Assembly (NCBI GenBank): GCA_013812565.1
Contig: JACCTF010000351.1
Location: forward strand, 1 to 5,203
Reading direction: 5' to 3'
DNA length: 5,203 nt
Source of the DNA: Pyrinomonadaceae bacterium
GTDB lineage: Bacteria > Acidobacteriota > Blastocatellia > Pyrinomonadales > Pyrinomonadaceae
Part shown: positions 4,847 to 5,203 of the stretch, one piece after another
How positions within the stretch are numbered: the stretch's first letter is position 1
Layout: each line of letters begins with the position of its first letter
Translations under genes and position numbers: made by a program
The notes under the pieces: generated by a model
What the model was told of the DNA's origin: nothing
Databases searched by the model: none
Seen by the model: only the letters and a program-made list of their open reading frames with translations

Positions 4847-5203
4847 GTTCGGCACTCGGCTTCGTATCAAGCAACAATCGCCAGTTGTTGGTCGGCTCAG
4901 CCGGGATGCGTTTGTTGCGCTCCACCCAATCGATGATCAGTTCACGTATCTCTTCGCCGGAGCGGTAGAGAACCGGCGCATCTTTGTACATCGTGTATCC
5001 ACCGCCGCCGTTCGTGCGGTAGTTGTTCGTGGCAAGACGGAACTTCTGCGCGGGGCTGATTAGATTTCCTTGATAACGTAGATTTTGAATGCGCCGACCC
5101 AACGGCTTCGCGGTGTCTATTTCGTAAGTAACCCCTTCAGCGCTGTCGAAGTTGTAACCGGGAACCTTTTCGTCAACGAGATCGGTCACCGGTTTGTTCG
5201 GTG
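4839..5203 (-). CDS. 5'-nucleotidase / 2',3'-cyclic phosphodiesterase (CpdB-like), C-terminal end only
   Basis: Only the last 121 or so codons are visible; the frame is open past the window edge, so the GTG at 5189 is not a real start. The fragment matches the C-terminal (substrate-specificity) domain of UshA/CpdB enzymes, which hydrolyse extracellular or periplasmic nucleotides. Counting from the codon at 5189: GYNFDSAEGVTYEID (11-25), a small strand KPLGRRIQNLRYQGNLI (28-44), and ATNNYRTNGGGGY (53-65), the loop that in relatives carries base-stacking aromatic residues. The late TNNWRLL (100-106) resembles the tail of CpdB more than that of UshA. The catalytic metallophosphatase domain, with the metal ligands and any signal peptide, lies upstream outside the window. 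The protein ends soon after NNWRL, without the longer tail of E. coli CpdB. The exact substrate is unresolved. Confidence 0.88.
   Translation of the reverse strand, partial: PNKPVTDLVDEKVPGYNFDSAEGVTYEIDTAKPLGRRIQNLRYQGNLISPAQKFRLATNNYRTNGGGGYTMYKDAPVLYRSGEEIRELIIDWVERNKRIPAEPTNNWRLLLDTKPSAEPA

Noticed and set aside
4749..5063. A 104-codon plus-strand open frame spanning the convergent junction
   Set aside because: It overlaps the end of the PAP2 gene and is antisense to the nucleotidase C-terminal domain; no ribosome site or recognisable product.

Overview
The window looks like an ordinary chromosomal segment of a Gram-negative-type bacterium with moderate to slightly high G+C. The partial DnaK carries the N-terminal-domain insert typical of Gram-negative (not Firmicute) homologues. 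The gene mix and the intergenic palindromes are compatible with an Acidobacteriota (Blastocatellia-like) genome, but that placement is an impression, not something the sequence proves. There are no tRNA or rRNA genes, no CRISPR array, no transposase and no sign of phage.

Layout. (1) Bases 1-862, minus strand: the first 287 codons of dnaK; the 3' end lies outside the window. (2) Bases 863-1131: the dnaK leader, with a textbook sigma-70 promoter (TTGACA, 17 bp, TATATT) about 165 bp from the start codon and a hairpin in the leader. (3) Bases 1132-1725, minus: a CDP-alcohol phosphatidyltransferase (PgsA or cardiolipin-synthase type) with an intact catalytic motif. (4) Bases 1764-2621, minus: a calcineurin-like metallophosphoesterase of the YkuE/LpxG type, separated from the transferase by 38 bp that hold a 9-bp hairpin. 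(5) Bases 2849-3871, minus: a metallo-beta-lactamase/beta-CASP exonuclease of the DNA-ligase-associated type. (6) Bases 4054-4785, plus: a PAP2 membrane phosphatase, divergent from the exonuclease. (7) Bases 4839-5203, minus: the C-terminal end of a 5'-nucleotidase/CpdB-like enzyme, convergent with the PAP2 gene; its stop codon sits in the loop of a GC-rich hairpin.

How the genes fit together. Two proteins may share a lipid pathway. A PgsA-type transferase makes phosphatidylglycerol phosphate, and PAP2 enzymes include the PgpB-type phosphatases that dephosphorylate it. They are 2.3 kb apart on opposite strands, so this is only suggestive. The metallophosphoesterase and the transferase probably form a two-gene unit. 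The exonuclease probably belongs to DNA repair; its tail ends in a possible sliding-clamp-binding motif. DnaK has its own promoter. No clearly new multi-gene system is visible. The points most worth checking are the exonuclease tail, the cardiolipin-synthase-like signature, the C9 tract in the transferase, the degenerate Tat-like signal on the phosphoesterase, and the two intergenic palindromes.
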